The position numbers and the translations under genes are program-made. From JAEHDI01 sp035455185 (GTDB lineage Bacteria > Acidobacteriota > Terriglobia > Bryobacterales > Bryobacteraceae), in assembly GCA_035455185.1 (NCBI GenBank), contig DATIFQ010000065.1:1-5733 (forward strand): a stretch of 5,733 bases of DNA, read 5' to 3'. Below, in pieces: positions 5,535-5,733 of this stretch (positions are counted from its first letter, which is position 1; each line of letters begins with the position of its first letter). The notes beneath the pieces are model-generated. The model was not told the origin of the DNA. It saw only the letters and a program-made list of their open reading frames with translations, and made no database searches.

Positions 5535-5554
5535 CCGTTCCTGGACGGAACGGA
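5534..5554. repeat. Perfect 8-bp inverted repeat directly abutting the start codon
   Basis: TCCGTTCC (5534-5541) and GGAACGGA (5547-5554) are exact reverse complements around a five-base centre (TGGAC). The left arm shares its first base with the TATAAT hexamer and the right arm ends one base before ATG 5555 and contains the only purine-rich stretch that could serve as ribosome site. As DNA it is placed like a repressor operator. As RNA, in transcripts read through from upstream, it would hide the ribosome site. Confidence 0.6.
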
Positions 5555-5733
5555 ATGATGAGAAACGCTCTACTTTTGTTGATCGCAGGTTTTGTGTGCC
5601 TGCCCTCCGGGGCCGAGACGCGCTTCGAGCGCCGGGCTCGGGAGAAACAGGAGCTCGCCCGCCAGATCGTCTGGCCCAATCACGAGCCCCTGGTTTTCTA
5701 TCTGCGCCGCGGTGGCCGGGCCGAGAACTGGCC
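5555..5733 (+). CDS. Secreted protein, N-terminal fragment (cut by window edge)
   Basis: An open frame of 59 whole codons begins with two adjacent ATG codons (5555 and 5558) and runs off the right edge. MMRNALLLLIAGFVCLPSGA is a clear Sec signal peptide, likely cut after residue 20. The visible mature part (ETRFERRAREKQELARQ, then IVWPNHEPLVFYLRRGGRAENW) starts with a charged, probably helical segment; I do not recognise a family from this much. The ribosome site is weak (GGAACGGA, in the right arm of the dyad), which makes the second ATG at 5558 the better spaced start. The codon choice, with mostly G or C in third positions, agrees with the neighbours. Confidence 0.68.
   Translation, partial: MMRNALLLLIAGFVCLPSGAETRFERRAREKQELARQIVWPNHEPLVFYLRRGGRAENW

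Noticed and set aside
1..5733. tRNA, rRNA, CRISPR, insertion sequence, attachment site or long direct repeats
   Set aside because: Looked for by eye on both strands; no cloverleaf, regularly spaced repeat, transposase motif or flanking duplication was found.

Overview
The window looks like ordinary chromosome of a GC-rich soil-type bacterium, most probably an acidobacterium of the Solibacter/Bryobacter type. That placement is an inference. It rests on the combination of an ECF sigma factor, a small membrane protein and a DUF4252 protein in one operon, two Tat-exported proteins (an aldo/keto-reductase-like barrel and a DUF362 protein), and a secreted protein with a D-x-N-x-D-G-x-x-E and WCGSGGC signature. 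No tRNA, rRNA, CRISPR array, insertion sequence or other mobile element was seen.

Layout. Minus strand, reading leftward from about 2705: a Tat-exported aldo/keto-reductase-like protein (2705-1791), then after 46 bases the soluble NAD(H)-binding subunit of proton-translocating transhydrogenase, pntAA (1744-590), then a perfect 9-bp hairpin (581-554), then a secreted protein starting at 443 and running off the left edge. Plus strand, reading rightward from about 2849: an ECF sigma factor, a one-helix putative anti-sigma factor overlapping it by ATGA, and an exported DUF4252 protein 13 bases further on. A 77-base gap with a strong Shine-Dalgarno leads to a Tat-exported DUF362 protein (4390-5499). 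After a short gap holding a small hairpin, a perfect TATAAT and a perfect 8-bp dyad comes the start of another secreted protein, cut off by the right edge.

How the genes fit together. The clearest functional unit is the sigma / putative anti-sigma / DUF4252 operon, which reads as a membrane-gated transcription switch with an exported partner. The divergent gap at 2706-2848 would carry promoters in both directions, including a candidate ECF-type site in front of the sigma gene. pntAA stands without its membrane partners pntAB and pntB on either side, which is unusual. The two end genes are partial. Nothing seen amounts to a clearly new system. The points most worth a second look are the orphan pntAA, the dyad touching the start codon at 5555, the zinc-free anti-sigma candidate with its DUF4252 partner, and the non-standard active site of the aldo/keto-reductase-like protein.
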